From JBCCEJ01 sp039030335 (GTDB lineage: Bacteria > Pseudomonadota > Gammaproteobacteria > HK1): a stretch of DNA of 64,000 bases. Under the pieces are notes generated by a model. That model worked only from the letters and a program-made list of their open reading frames with translations, had not been told where the DNA came from and did not search any database. The DNA is taken from positions 1 through 64,000 of the forward strand of contig JBCCEJ010000023.1 in NCBI GenBank assembly GCA_039030335.1, written 5' to 3'. Position 1 is the first letter of the stretch; each line of letters begins with the position of its first letter. Position numbers and translations under genes: made by a program. Below, in pieces: positions 24,661-32,930 of the stretch.

Positions 24661-25480
24661 TCAACTCGTAGCAACGCTGGCCGAAGCGGCTGCGTCCCGG
24701 GCCGCACGCCGTCGCCAGAGGACGTTCACAAGGCGGCTGACGCCTTCGACCAACCCGCCCGGCAGGAAGATGACGATCAACATGAACAGTGCGCCGAGCG
24801 TCAGGTGCCAGCCCTCGCCGACGAATAGCCCGGTCACTGCCACGACGCCGTTTTGCAGCGTTTCCGGCAAGAACGAGAACGTGCTCATCAAAATCTCGTC
24901 ATTGAAGGCTGAGAAGATATTCTCGAAATATTTGATGACACCGGCGCCGACAATCGGACCCAGCAGTGTGCCGGTGCCACCGAGAATGGTCATCAGCACG
25001 ACCTCACCGCTGGCCGTCCACTGCATGCGCTCGGCGCCGGCGAGAGGGTCGGTTACTGCCATCAGACCGCCCGCGAGACCTGCGTACATACCGGAAATTA
25101 CGAAGGCGGCGAGCGTATAAGGTCTGGTGTTGAGCCCCGTGTAGTTGAGGCGGTTCTGGTTCGACTTGACGGCGCGAAGCATCGTCCCGAACGGGGAGCG
25201 AAAAATCCTGAGCGAGATATAGAACATAACGACGAGCATCACGGCACAGAAGTAATACCCGGTCCAACCAGACATCGGTATGCCGAACAGCGACGTAGTC
25301 GGCAAGGCACCGCCGTAGTCGATGCCTACCATCGTGTCGATCACGCGTGCATCGTGCAGGGTGAGCTGCAAACCGGTCTCCCCGTTGGTGATAGGGGTTA
25401 GCACCGAGTAGGCGAGGTTATAAGACATCTGTGCGAACGCGAGCGTGAGGATCGAGAAGTAGATACCGCTTCGCAGAAGC
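24661..25480 (-). pseudogene. livM: LivM permease, 5'-truncated
   Basis: The conserved part begins RSGIYFSILTLAFAQMSYNL and runs through SPFGTMLRAVKSNQNRL, GLAGGLMAVTDPLA, GGTGTLLGPIVGA and FLPGGLVEGVSRL, the C-terminal ~270 residues of a LivM permease. The N-terminal ~100 residues (four or five helices) that should precede GIYF are absent. The open frame that continues to 25779 is Arg/Pro/Ser-rich and is merely antisense to the neighbouring regulator fragment. No livH or substrate-binding protein gene follows. The cut lies within about 25,465-25,480. Unless an internal start yields a partial permease, the transporter is broken. Confidence 0.8.
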
Positions 25481-26003
25481 CGCTGCGCGCGCTCACTACG
25501 ACGTGGAGGCGCTCGCGTCACAGTTTGATATGAGCTTCGCCCTGGTGTGCGAGCGTCTTTGTGCGCTGGCGGCTGGACCTGGCGTGCCGGGGTTTGGCTA
25601 TCTTCGGGCGAATGCGGCCGGTAGCGTCGTCGCCGCGCGACACATCGGGGGCCTGGCCGCTCCGCGCTACGCGGCCGCGTGCCCTCTCTGGGCCCTTTTC
25701 CGTGCCCAACAGGTTCCGGAATCCGTGGTTCGACAGCGTGTCTTGTTTCCGGATGGCAATCGCTTCGTGTTCGTGGCACGCGCCGGACTCAGCGGGCCGG
25801 TTGGCTTCGGCCGCGCCCGGCACTACCTGACCGATATGCTGGTCATGACCGAAGACGCCGCCGCGTCGACCGTCTACGCGGCGGATGGCTTCGTGCCGGT
25901 CGAGCCGGTTGGCATCGCGTGCCGCAGCTGCGCGCGACGTGACTGCATCCACCGCGTCGCCGACCCGCTCGGCGCTGAATCTCCCGGCGGGGCGACGGCG
26001 TGA
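25464..26003 (+). pseudogene. RamB/ScfR-like transcription regulator, C-terminal fragment
   Basis: Reading plus-strand frame from ~25,464 gives YRFAEAAARAHYDVEALASQ, then FDMSFALVCERLCALA, ACPLWALFRAQQVPESVVRQ, LFPDGNRFVFVARAG and GIACRSCARRDCIHRV. This is the C-terminal half of short-chain-acyl-CoA-type regulators (helix-turn-helix, DUF955, DUF2083), including the paired cysteines near the end. The N-terminal helix-turn-helix and the DUF955 domain are missing. The break coincides with the loss of the livM 5' end on the other strand. A GTG at 25503 could in principle start a 166-residue peptide without DNA-binding domain. Confidence 0.7.
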
Positions 26004-26228
26004 CTCTCGAAACGCGTAGCCACGCCGGGCCAGCACTCGCGGGAGACCCGTGGTGAGAGGTGAGGACAAGTCCCGTAGCTGTCACCCGATGTTGACCTGA
26101 CGCATCGAACGTACAATACCGGTCCGAGGCCGTCTGGCAGGCCGCCCACCAACCGTGCGACGCTCGCGTGATAGTGCGCCGCGAAGTGACAGATACGAAC
26201 CGGGATAGCACCGGAAGCGAGACTTCAA

Positions 26229-26486
26229 ATGCCGACCATCGAGATGTACAGCTCGGAACTCTGCCCTTTTTGCTACCGGGCGAAAGCGCTTCTGGCCGCC
26301 AAGGGTGTCAGTGTGCAAATCCACGACGTAGACAGCGACGTCGAGCTCCGAAAAGAAATGATGGAGCGCAGTGGCGGACACACCGTGCCGCAAATCTTCG
26401 TCGATGACGAACTGATCGGCGGTTGTGACGACCTCTACGCGTTAGAACGGGCAAACGCACTCGACACGCGACTCGGGCTCACCTGA
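26229..26486 (+). CDS. grxC: Glutaredoxin 3
   Basis: An 85-residue dithiol glutaredoxin: MPTIEMYSSELCPFCYRAKA with the redox pair Cys12-Cys15 (CPFC), HTVPQIFVDDELIGGCDDL carrying the cis-proline TVP and the glutathione-binding GGCDD. Length and spacing are those of GrxC. GrxC reduces disulfides with glutathione as electron donor in the cytosol. It stands alone on the plus strand, 225 bp after the regulator fragment. Confidence 0.95.
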   Translation: MPTIEMYSSELCPFCYRAKALLAAKGVSVQIHDVDSDVELRKEMMERSGGHTVPQIFVDDELIGGCDDLYALERANALDTRLGLT

Positions 26487-26586
26487 CCCGGCTGGACTAT
26501 CGCCTCACTACGCCTGGGACCTCCGCGGCAAGACGATCTGTCGACGGACGCACCCGGACGCGCAAGTCGCCGCATGGTGACGCGGC

Positions 26587-26994
26587 TCACTGACGTTTCA
26601 GTTCGCTCAAGCTACGCCGCGCCCGTTTGTCGGGCCTGCCGACAGCGGCCGGCTCACCGGCCGCCCGCGCCGCGCGGCGCCGCGCGCTCGCTTCTTCACG
26701 AGCGCGCCGGCTGTCTTCAGTCTCATCATAGAGCTGCTGAGCCTCCGGGGCCGGGCCTCGACGCAATGCGAGTCCGGCAACCACCACCTCGATGGTCGTC
26801 TCGCCGCGCGTAATCGCGAGCGTCTGTCCGAGCCGCACCTGACGCGCCGGCTTCACCCGCGCCCCGTCGACGTGCACTTTGCCTCCGTTGACGGCAGTCG
26901 CGGCAAGTGCCCGAGTTTTGAAAAAGCGTGCCGCCCAGAGCCATTTGTCGACGCGCATGGCATCGAGCGCAGCGGGTCTGGTCGCGTCAGTCAT
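26587..26994 (-). CDS. hslR: Hsp15-like S4-domain RNA-binding protein
   Basis: Hsp15 binds 50S subunits carrying a stalled peptidyl-tRNA and helps recycle them. The S4 RNA-binding domain starts at MRVDKWLWAARFFKTRALAA and continues with VHVDGARVKPARQVRLGQTL. A basic tail RRAREEASARRRAARAAGEP ends the protein, as in Hsp15. Start ATG 26994 (MTDATRPAALD) gives 135 residues and overlaps the upstream dehydrogenase gene by 8 bp. The longer frame to 27084 is antisense-like and rejected. Confidence 0.9.
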   Translation of the reverse strand: MTDATRPAALDAMRVDKWLWAARFFKTRALAATAVNGGKVHVDGARVKPARQVRLGQTLAITRGETTIEVVVAGLALRRGPAPEAQQLYDETEDSRRAREEASARRRAARAAGEPAAVGRPDKRARRSLSELKRQ

Positions 26995-27844
26995 CGGTGT
27001 CACCCGGGCGCCAGGGCCCGATCCCACGGATGGCGTCCAGCACGGCCGCGTCGAATGCATCGGGACCGACCGCGCCCAAATCACTCACGGCGTCGAGACC
27101 AGAGCGAACGTCCTTCTCGAGAATGCCGATCGTATTTTCGGGTGCATAACCCTGCCGAGCCCAATCGATGGAATGAAAGTTATCGCCAAACCACGTCTGA
27201 CCAGAACTCGCGTGCATGACGGCCCGCAGCTGTTCTAAATCCATCCCGAGGGCGTCGGCACGGTCGTATGTCCTGCGCACCGCCATCGCCGTGATGCACG
27301 CGACGTAGTTGTTGAGCACCTTGGCCGTCATACCCGCTCCAAGTGGACCTAGCCTGAAGGTATGGTCACCCATGACGTCGAACAGCGGCGCAAGCCGTTC
27401 CAGGTCCTCGTGAGCACCGCCCACCATAAAGCTGAGTGCACCGGCACGCGCGGCGTGAGGAGCCCCTGACATCGGCGCATCTACCAGGCTTGTGTTGTCG
27501 GGCAGGCGGGCCCGCAGCTCTGGCAGGAATCGCGGCGACAGGGTCGAACTGACCACCAGAGTGGCGATCCCGTGTTCCCCGGCGAACAGAGCCTGTTGGT
27601 CAAAACAGAGGTCCAGCGTTTGCTTCGCGTCCCTGACAACCGAGATGACAACCTCGGCGCGCGCTGCGAACTCCCGCGGATCCGGGCACATGGATGGCGC
27701 GAAACTGCCAAACTCGGCTGACGGCCTGACGTCGAGGCCCAGGACTTCATACCCGGCCCGCTCGAGCGACTGCGCCATCGGCAAACCCATCGTTCCGCAA
27801 CCGGCCACACCGACTACCGGTCGCGCGGCGGGACTATCGACCAT
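26987..27844 (-). CDS. 3-hydroxyisobutyrate dehydrogenase-family NAD(P)-dependent enzyme
   Basis: A 285-residue beta-hydroxyacid dehydrogenase: Rossmann motif GVAGCGTMGLPMAQSLERAG, substrate loop DAPMSGAPHAARAGALSF, catalytic-lysine helix GAGMTAKVLNNYV and the C-terminal KDVRSGLDAVSD. I start it at ATG 27844 (MVDSPAARPVV); upstream frame to 28102 has no family character, and ATG 27862 is an alternative six codons earlier. It reads into hslR with an 8-bp overlap, so they are cotranscribed. The substrate (3-hydroxyisobutyrate, tartronate semialdehyde, or a short aldehyde) cannot be told. Confidence 0.88.
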   Translation of the reverse strand: MVDSPAARPVVGVAGCGTMGLPMAQSLERAGYEVLGLDVRPSAEFGSFAPSMCPDPREFAARAEVVISVVRDAKQTLDLCFDQQALFAGEHGIATLVVSSTLSPRFLPELRARLPDNTSLVDAPMSGAPHAARAGALSFMVGGAHEDLERLAPLFDVMGDHTFRLGPLGAGMTAKVLNNYVACITAMAVRRTYDRADALGMDLEQLRAVMHASSGQTWFGDNFHSIDWARQGYAPENTIGILEKDVRSGLDAVSDLGAVGPDAFDAAVLDAIRGIGPWRPGDTDD

Positions 27845-28113
27845 CGTTCGTGTCCATCTCATCGCCCAAAAACCACCTGTTCCGCTCGTGGTGAGCGCAG
27901 CGCTGCACCAACCGGCGGCGGATGCCATTTTGCACTGCCGGGTGCAGTTCTGTCCTTTAGCCGCTACAGTGGCGAGCGAAGCTTGTGAAAGTGCGCTACC
28001 GCCCGGCTGGCGCTGCCATCGCAGCCAGTCAGGGGCAGGCGCCCGCCACCGGCGCTGCAGGTCCGTTTGCGGCGCGTATCCGCAACCCTGTAGATGCATC
28101 ACGGATACCGAAG

Positions 28114-28464
28114 ATGATTAAGTCGCTGTCGCAACATGCCCGGGCACAATTCTGTTTCGTGATACTGCGCGACGCGGCCGAGCGCTCGCTCAGCACTGGT
28201 ATTTCGTTCTGGGGCGCATGGCTGGTGCTGGTAGCCCTGGAAGTCACGCTCGGCTCCAACTCGCTCATCGGGATTACGTACTTCACGACGATTCTGCTGC
28301 TGGTGGGTTTCCTTACCTGGGCCAACCGCAGGATCCTGTTTCTGGTCGAACGGCGCCTGCTGGCGCTTGGACTGCTGGGCGCGTGCGTGCTGCTGAGCGC
28401 CTCGGTCATCATCGGCGTGGGGATCGCAGCCACAGCCAGTCTCAAGGCGTTGCTCGGTACGTGA
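28114..28464 (+). CDS. Small inner-membrane protein, unknown
   Basis: A 116-residue protein starting MIKSLSQHARAQFCFVILRD, a basic amphipathic N-terminus, then three hydrophobic segments: GAWLVLVALEVTLGS, GITYFTTILLLVGFLTWA and LLALGLLGACVLLSASVIIG. No catalytic motif is seen. It is 49 bp upstream of another membrane-protein gene on the same strand, which in turn precedes mpl, so the three may be one transcript. I do not recognise the family. Confidence 0.6.
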   Translation: MIKSLSQHARAQFCFVILRDAAERSLSTGISFWGAWLVLVALEVTLGSNSLIGITYFTTILLLVGFLTWANRRILFLVERRLLALGLLGACVLLSASVIIGVGIAATASLKALLGT

Positions 28465-28513
28465 CCACCCGCGTCGCGGCACCCGCCTCTGCCATCGTCC
28501 CAGGGTTGCGCGC

Positions 28514-29059
28514 ATGAACCAGGCGCTCGGTCTGTTCAAACCGTTTATCGGTATTGGACTTTTGCAGGTAGCGCCGCAGGCCTTGCCAGCCTCTCGGTTT
28601 CTGCTCGGACTGACGCTGACCGGCTATCTCGGCGTATTACTGATCGCCTACGGCATGCGCTACGGCTTCGCCGCTACGTTGATAGCAGCCGTCGCGGAAG
28701 CGGGTATGCTGGCTGCGTTTGTCGCGATCCTGCTGACGATATCGGGTAAGCCGGAGCGTCAGTTGCAGACGCTCTGCGCCCTGTATGGCTGCGGCGCCGT
28801 GCTCGGCTTCCTCCTGCTGCCGGTGAACGCGTGGTTCCTGAACGCGGTGGAGTCCGACACGGTTACCGGTTTGCACACGCTCGCCTGGTTGTTTCTGGCA
28901 GCGTGGGAGATTTTGATTCGCACGCACGTGTTCCGCCACGCGCTCGAACGCGGCTGGTTCAATGCGATGGTGTATTCCGTACTGTACTTCTGGCTCGGGT
29001 TTCGGATTATGCCGGCCCTGCTGGAAGCCCTGGGCGGCATGGACCCTCCCGCGTCCTGA
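28514..29059 (+). CDS. Inner-membrane protein upstream of mpl, unknown
   Basis: A 181-residue polytopic protein with about five hydrophobic segments, beginning MNQALGLFKPFIGIGLLQVA. Other hydrophobic stretches are YLGVLLIAYGMRYGFAATLI, ALYGCGAVLGFLLLPVNAWF and TLAWLFLAAWEILIR. There are no charged pairs typical of transporters. It ends 24 bp before mpl. I do not recognise a named family; position and hydropathy support a real gene. Confidence 0.65.
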   Translation: MNQALGLFKPFIGIGLLQVAPQALPASRFLLGLTLTGYLGVLLIAYGMRYGFAATLIAAVAEAGMLAAFVAILLTISGKPERQLQTLCALYGCGAVLGFLLLPVNAWFLNAVESDTVTGLHTLAWLFLAAWEILIRTHVFRHALERGWFNAMVYSVLYFWLGFRIMPALLEALGGMDPPAS

Positions 29060-29083
29060 CGCACTCGCGCGTCGCGGCTCAGC

Positions 29084-30445
29084 ATGCATCTGCACGTACT
29101 TGGCATCTGCGGCACATTCATGGCCGGTATCGCCCGCCTTGCGGTCGAACTGGGACATCGGGTCACCGGCATGGACAAGATGGCCTACCCGCCGATGAGC
29201 GAGCAGTTGGCCGCTCTCGGCATCGACGTTCAAGCCGCGTGGGACCAGCCCCTCGGGTGCGAACCCGATCTGGTAATCGTCGGTAATGCGGCAACCCGCG
29301 GCGTACCCGCCGTGGAGCAGATGTTGAACGAAGGCCGCGCCTACGTCTCCGGGCCCGGATGGCTGCGCGAACACGTGCTTCGACATCGAGACGTCATCGC
29401 GGTAGCCGGCACCCACGGAAAGACCACGACGAGTTCGATGCTGACCTGGCTCCTGCACGACGCGGGGCTCGAACCCGGTTTCCTGATCGGAGGCGTTCCC
29501 GGTAATTTCGAGGTTTCCGCCGCGCTCGGTCGAGGCCCGTTCGTGCTCGAGGCCGACGAGTACGATACGGCGTTCTTCGACAAACGGGCCAAGCTGCTGC
29601 ACTACCCGGCCACTACGTTCGTCCTGAACAACATCGAATTCGACCACGCGGATATCTATCCCGATATCGCGGCCATACGGCGTCAATTCCATCACGCAAT
29701 ACGAACCTTGCCGAGCCGCGCAACGATCCTGCGTGCGGTGCCCGATGCCGAGATCGATGCCACGCTCGACGCGGGGTGTTGGTCGCAGGTCGTAACGTTC
29801 GGAGCGCGTGAAGACGGCGCTGAGTGGGCGCTCGGTGCGGCCACCGCAGACCAGCGCCAGTTCGAGATTTTGCGCGGCGGCAGCGTTGTCGCTACGGTCG
29901 ATTGGGACGTGCCTGGGGCGCACAACCGGCGAAATGCGCTGGCCGCGATAGCGGCCGCCGCCTGCTCCGGAGTGAACCCGCAGGACGCCGCGCGCAGCCT
30001 GGCCGGATTCCACCTTCCGGCACGACGGCTGGAGTGGCGCGGCGATACGGCCGGCCGGCGGCTGTACCTGGATTTCGCGCACCACCCGAGCGCCGTGAAA
30101 GAGACGCTCGCGGCACTGACGGCGCCGGGCAAACGTGTCCTCGCCGTACTGGAGCTGCGATCCAATACCATGCGAGGCGGAGCGCACGGCAGCGCGGTGG
30201 CAGAAGCGCTCGCAGCAGCCGGCCCGGCATGGCTGCTCGGCAACCCCGACAACGCCTCCGACTACGCGGAACATGGCATCCTGATAGCGGACGACAGCGA
30301 GAATCTGGCGCAGGAACTCGTGCAGCGCAGCTGTCCCAATGACATCATCGTCTTGATGAGCAACGGCGATCTGACCGGACTCGCAGATCGAATACAGGCA
30401 TTGCTTCGCCAGGAACCAGAACCAGCGGGCCACAGTCACTCATGA
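29084..30445 (+). CDS. mpl: UDP-MurNAc:L-Ala-gamma-D-Glu-meso-DAP ligase
   Basis: Mpl recycles murein tripeptide by ligating it to UDP-MurNAc. The 453-residue Mur-ligase shows MHLHVLGICGTFMAGIARLA (N-terminal UDP-binding), the ATP loop VAGTHGKTTTSSMLTW (residues 107-122), LEADEYDTAFFDKRAKL with the carbamylated-lysine-type region, NNIEFDHADIYPD and the C-terminal DFAHHPSAVKETL. The DEYDTAFFDKR motif separates Mpl from MurC. It overlaps the next gene by 4 bp. Confidence 0.96.
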   Translation: MHLHVLGICGTFMAGIARLAVELGHRVTGMDKMAYPPMSEQLAALGIDVQAAWDQPLGCEPDLVIVGNAATRGVPAVEQMLNEGRAYVSGPGWLREHVLRHRDVIAVAGTHGKTTTSSMLTWLLHDAGLEPGFLIGGVPGNFEVSAALGRGPFVLEADEYDTAFFDKRAKLLHYPATTFVLNNIEFDHADIYPDIAAIRRQFHHAIRTLPSRATILRAVPDAEIDATLDAGCWSQVVTFGAREDGAEWALGAATADQRQFEILRGGSVVATVDWDVPGAHNRRNALAAIAAAACSGVNPQDAARSLAGFHLPARRLEWRGDTAGRRLYLDFAHHPSAVKETLAALTAPGKRVLAVLELRSNTMRGGAHGSAVAEALAAAGPAWLLGNPDNASDYAEHGILIADDSENLAQELVQRSCPNDIIVLMSNGDLTGLADRIQALLRQEPEPAGHSHS

Positions 30446-31041
30446 GCGAACCACTACCAATTTTTGCGCTGGGCACAGTCCTGTTCCCGCACGGCGCGCT
30501 GGCGCTCAAGGTATTCGAGCCACGCTACGTCGACATGGTGAGCCGTTGTATGCGTACCGGCTCACCGTTTGGTGTGGCCTGTATCAGACACGGCAGTGAG
30601 GTCGGCGATGCGGCGAATGTTCACAACGTCGGGACACTCGCGCACATCACTGACTTCGATCAGCTCGATAACGGGCTGCTCGGGATAACCGCAACCGGCG
30701 GCGAACGGTTCCGGATCGTCGCGACTGAGGTGTTGCCTGACCAGCTTCTCGTCGCCACCAGCACAGAGCCGCTTGCCGTCGACCCGCCGTTAGCGCTGCC
30801 GGGTTCGCTCTCCCACCTGGCCACTGTCGCGCTCGAAATTCGCAAGGTGGCAAGTGAGAACGGCTATGGCGACCGAGTACCGGCCGACACGCGCGACGAC
30901 GCCGGATGGATAGCCAACCGTATCGCCGAAGTATTACCCGTATCGCTTTCTACAAAACAGCGGCTGCTGGAAATCCTGGACCCGTTGGAGAGGCTCGATG
31001 CGGTCAACGAGGTCGTCATGAAACTCGCTGATCGCGACTGA
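30442..31041 (+). CDS. LON N-terminal-domain protein (peptidase S16-like)
   Basis: A 199-residue protein consisting of just the Lon substrate-binding domain, without ATPase or protease. It starts MSEPLPIFALGTVLFPHGAL and has LKVFEPRYVDMVSRCMRTG and FGVACIRHGSEVG, then an alpha-helical C-terminal part. Such stand-alone LON-domain proteins are widespread in gammaproteobacteria and have no settled function. It is coupled to mpl by a 4-bp overlap. Confidence 0.9.
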   Translation: MSEPLPIFALGTVLFPHGALALKVFEPRYVDMVSRCMRTGSPFGVACIRHGSEVGDAANVHNVGTLAHITDFDQLDNGLLGITATGGERFRIVATEVLPDQLLVATSTEPLAVDPPLALPGSLSHLATVALEIRKVASENGYGDRVPADTRDDAGWIANRIAEVLPVSLSTKQRLLEILDPLERLDAVNEVVMKLADRD

Positions 31042-31094
31042 ACACGGCTTCGACACCCCTGCGAGCACCGCGTTGCGGTCCGCGCCGGCGAACG

Positions 31095-31958
31095 TCATCC
31101 CTCAGCCAGATGCCGGCGCTCCAGCGCCGCCAGCGCCCACACCACCTCTTTTTCGTCGATACCACCGTCTAGCGCGTCCGGCCACGCCGCCGGCCGGCAA
31201 ACCACGGGGCGTAACAAAACCTCGCGAGACGACAGTGCCAGTACCGCCGTCTCAGCGTCGGTCGCAGACCGGAACAGGCTCCGCGCGCCTGCCACTTCGG
31301 TAGCGCTGTCCAGCACCGCCCCGGCGACCTCGAAGACCACGCCAAATCCGTCCGCCTGCGCGCTGGTCTGCCCGGGCGTCAGGGCGCCCAGCTCGCGCCA
31401 ATCGATATCGGTGGCTGCATTGGCAAGACACGCCACGGAGCCGCCAAAACCACTATCCTGAGCCAGCGCCAGAAAACTGGCCGTGCCACCGGCACCGTCC
31501 CCCGGCTGGCCATCCCAGACCGCCATGATGTCACTGTCCACGCCGCTCTCGGCCAGCTTGGCGAGGCGTCCGAGAATGACCCGGTTGGCCAGCTCGAACG
31601 ATACCGCCTCGGCGCAAGTACTGGCGCCAGACAGCAGATGCACCGTAGATGCGTATTCGAGCGCCGCATCAAACCGGTTCGACCAGTCGGGTACGGTGGG
31701 TTGCTCGACGCTCAGGGCGCGGAAAACCTCCTTGGTGAAGGGCAGCACGATTTCTGCTGTGATGCCGAGCGCCATCGCCGCCTCGAGGATCAGCAGGTCT
31801 ACGCCCCTCGCTGCACTGCCGATCACGACGTCGGGTGCCAGCCGTTTCAGACCGGACCGGACCACACTGCGCAGGTCGCCAACGCGCGCCTCAGGCAGCC
31901 GCGCACGTGATCGATCTGGCGAATCGGTCAGGTGTCCGCTATACGCCAGCGCCTTCAC
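31095..31958 (-). CDS. SLOG/Rossmann-like nucleotide-sensing-type protein
   Basis: The 287-residue protein begins with YSGHLTDSPDR and then has VVIGSAARGVDLLILEAAM, AEIVLPFTKEVFRALSVEQ, WSNRFDAALEYAS and later DIMAVWDGQPGDGAGGTASF. This G-S-A-A-R-G-x-D-L-L pattern with LPF and WDG is that of SLOG-type Rossmann domains, often attached to signalling or TPR modules. Here the domain stands alone with a ~100-residue C-terminal part of unknown fold. It overlaps the downstream gene's partner (the SDR gene at 31955) by 4 bp, so the two are coupled. I cannot assign a ligand. Confidence 0.65.
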   Translation of the reverse strand: MKALAYSGHLTDSPDRSRARLPEARVGDLRSVVRSGLKRLAPDVVIGSAARGVDLLILEAAMALGITAEIVLPFTKEVFRALSVEQPTVPDWSNRFDAALEYASTVHLLSGASTCAEAVSFELANRVILGRLAKLAESGVDSDIMAVWDGQPGDGAGGTASFLALAQDSGFGGSVACLANAATDIDWRELGALTPGQTSAQADGFGVVFEVAGAVLDSATEVAGARSLFRSATDAETAVLALSSREVLLRPVVCRPAAWPDALDGGIDEKEVVWALAALERRHLAEG

Positions 31959-32839
31959 ACAGGTGTCGCTCCGGGCGTTGGTGAACCGTCATCTTCCGGG
32001 CGGCTTGGCCTCGTCTGTAGGACCATGCTGTACCCTTCCCGGTAGGTCGGATACCGGTAGGTGAATCCGGACTGGCGCGCGCGTGCGTTCGAGCACCGCT
32101 TGCTGCCGGGGCCGCTGACCTCGGTAGACTTGAGCGCCGGTGGCGGTTCCAAGCCCTGGGCCGCGGCCAACCACGCCATCACTTCATGCTGCGGCGCCGG
32201 CTCGCAGTCGACGCCGATATAGCAGGCCTCGGGCTGTTCGAGGCCGATCAGATGTGCGAGCAGCGCGGCCGCGTCGTCGATGTGGATACGGTTGGTGAAC
32301 TGCGGGGGGTCGTACACGCACGGCCGCCTTTCCCGGGCCCAGCGAATGTTGCGCTCCCGGCCCGGCCCGTAGAGCCCCGCGAGCCGTACGATAACGGCAC
32401 CTGGATGACTGCGCGCCACTGATTCAGCTTTCAGGAGAACGCGTCCGTTGTAACGTTCTGGTGCGGTTACGGAGTCCTCGTCCACCCACTGGCCGTCGCG
32501 CTGTCCGTAGACCGAAGTGCTCGAGACGAACACGAGCCGTTTCGCGTCCGCGACGGCTGGGAAGGTCAGCGCCCGCTGGAGACAGTCGACGTACACCGCC
32601 CGGTAGCGCGCCTCGTCTGCGCGGCCCGCGCTCAACATGAATACCACCGTATCTGCGCGGTCGAGTCCGACCGGCCGACCCGCCTTGGACATCAGGTCGA
32701 AGGCGACACCGGAGACGCCCTCTGGCAATGCCTCGGGACGGCGGCGGAGCGCTTGTACAGCACTCCCGGCGGCCAACAGCCGCAACGCCGTCCGTCCGCC
32801 GAGGTCTCCACATCCCAGAAACAAAACTGAATCAGGCAT
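31955..32839 (-). CDS. NAD(P)-dependent epimerase/SDR (YeeZ-like)
   Basis: A 294-residue extended-SDR-fold protein. ATG 32839 gives MPDSVLFLGCGDLGGRTALR, a G-C-G-D-L-G-G nucleotide loop. The core continues with RLVFVSSTSVYGQRDGQWVD (S and Y of the SDR site), VIVRLAGLYGPGRERN and RIHIDDAAALLAHLI. It resembles YeeZ and related epimerase-like proteins of unknown substrate. The longer frame to 32947 would add a non-homologous tail. It is coupled to the SLOG-like gene by a 4-bp overlap. Confidence 0.85.
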   Translation of the reverse strand: MPDSVLFLGCGDLGGRTALRLLAAGSAVQALRRRPEALPEGVSGVAFDLMSKAGRPVGLDRADTVVFMLSAGRADEARYRAVYVDCLQRALTFPAVADAKRLVFVSSTSVYGQRDGQWVDEDSVTAPERYNGRVLLKAESVARSHPGAVIVRLAGLYGPGRERNIRWARERRPCVYDPPQFTNRIHIDDAAALLAHLIGLEQPEACYIGVDCEPAPQHEVMAWLAAAQGLEPPPALKSTEVSGPGSKRCSNARARQSGFTYRYPTYREGYSMVLQTRPSRPEDDGSPTPGATPV

Positions 32840-32930
32840 GACAGGCGTGTCTATGTGGCCACCGAGCGGCAGGTTGAGGCCAACCGCCCGCGCGCCGCCG
32901 CTATCGTCTCGGGCATCCGCAATTCTCTCA

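Noticed and set aside
25480..25779. N-terminal ~100 residues of the livM open frame as genuine coding sequence
   Set aside because: Arg/Pro/Ser-rich and antisense to the RamB/ScfR-like fragment; it lacks the hydrophobic helices a LivM N-terminus must have.
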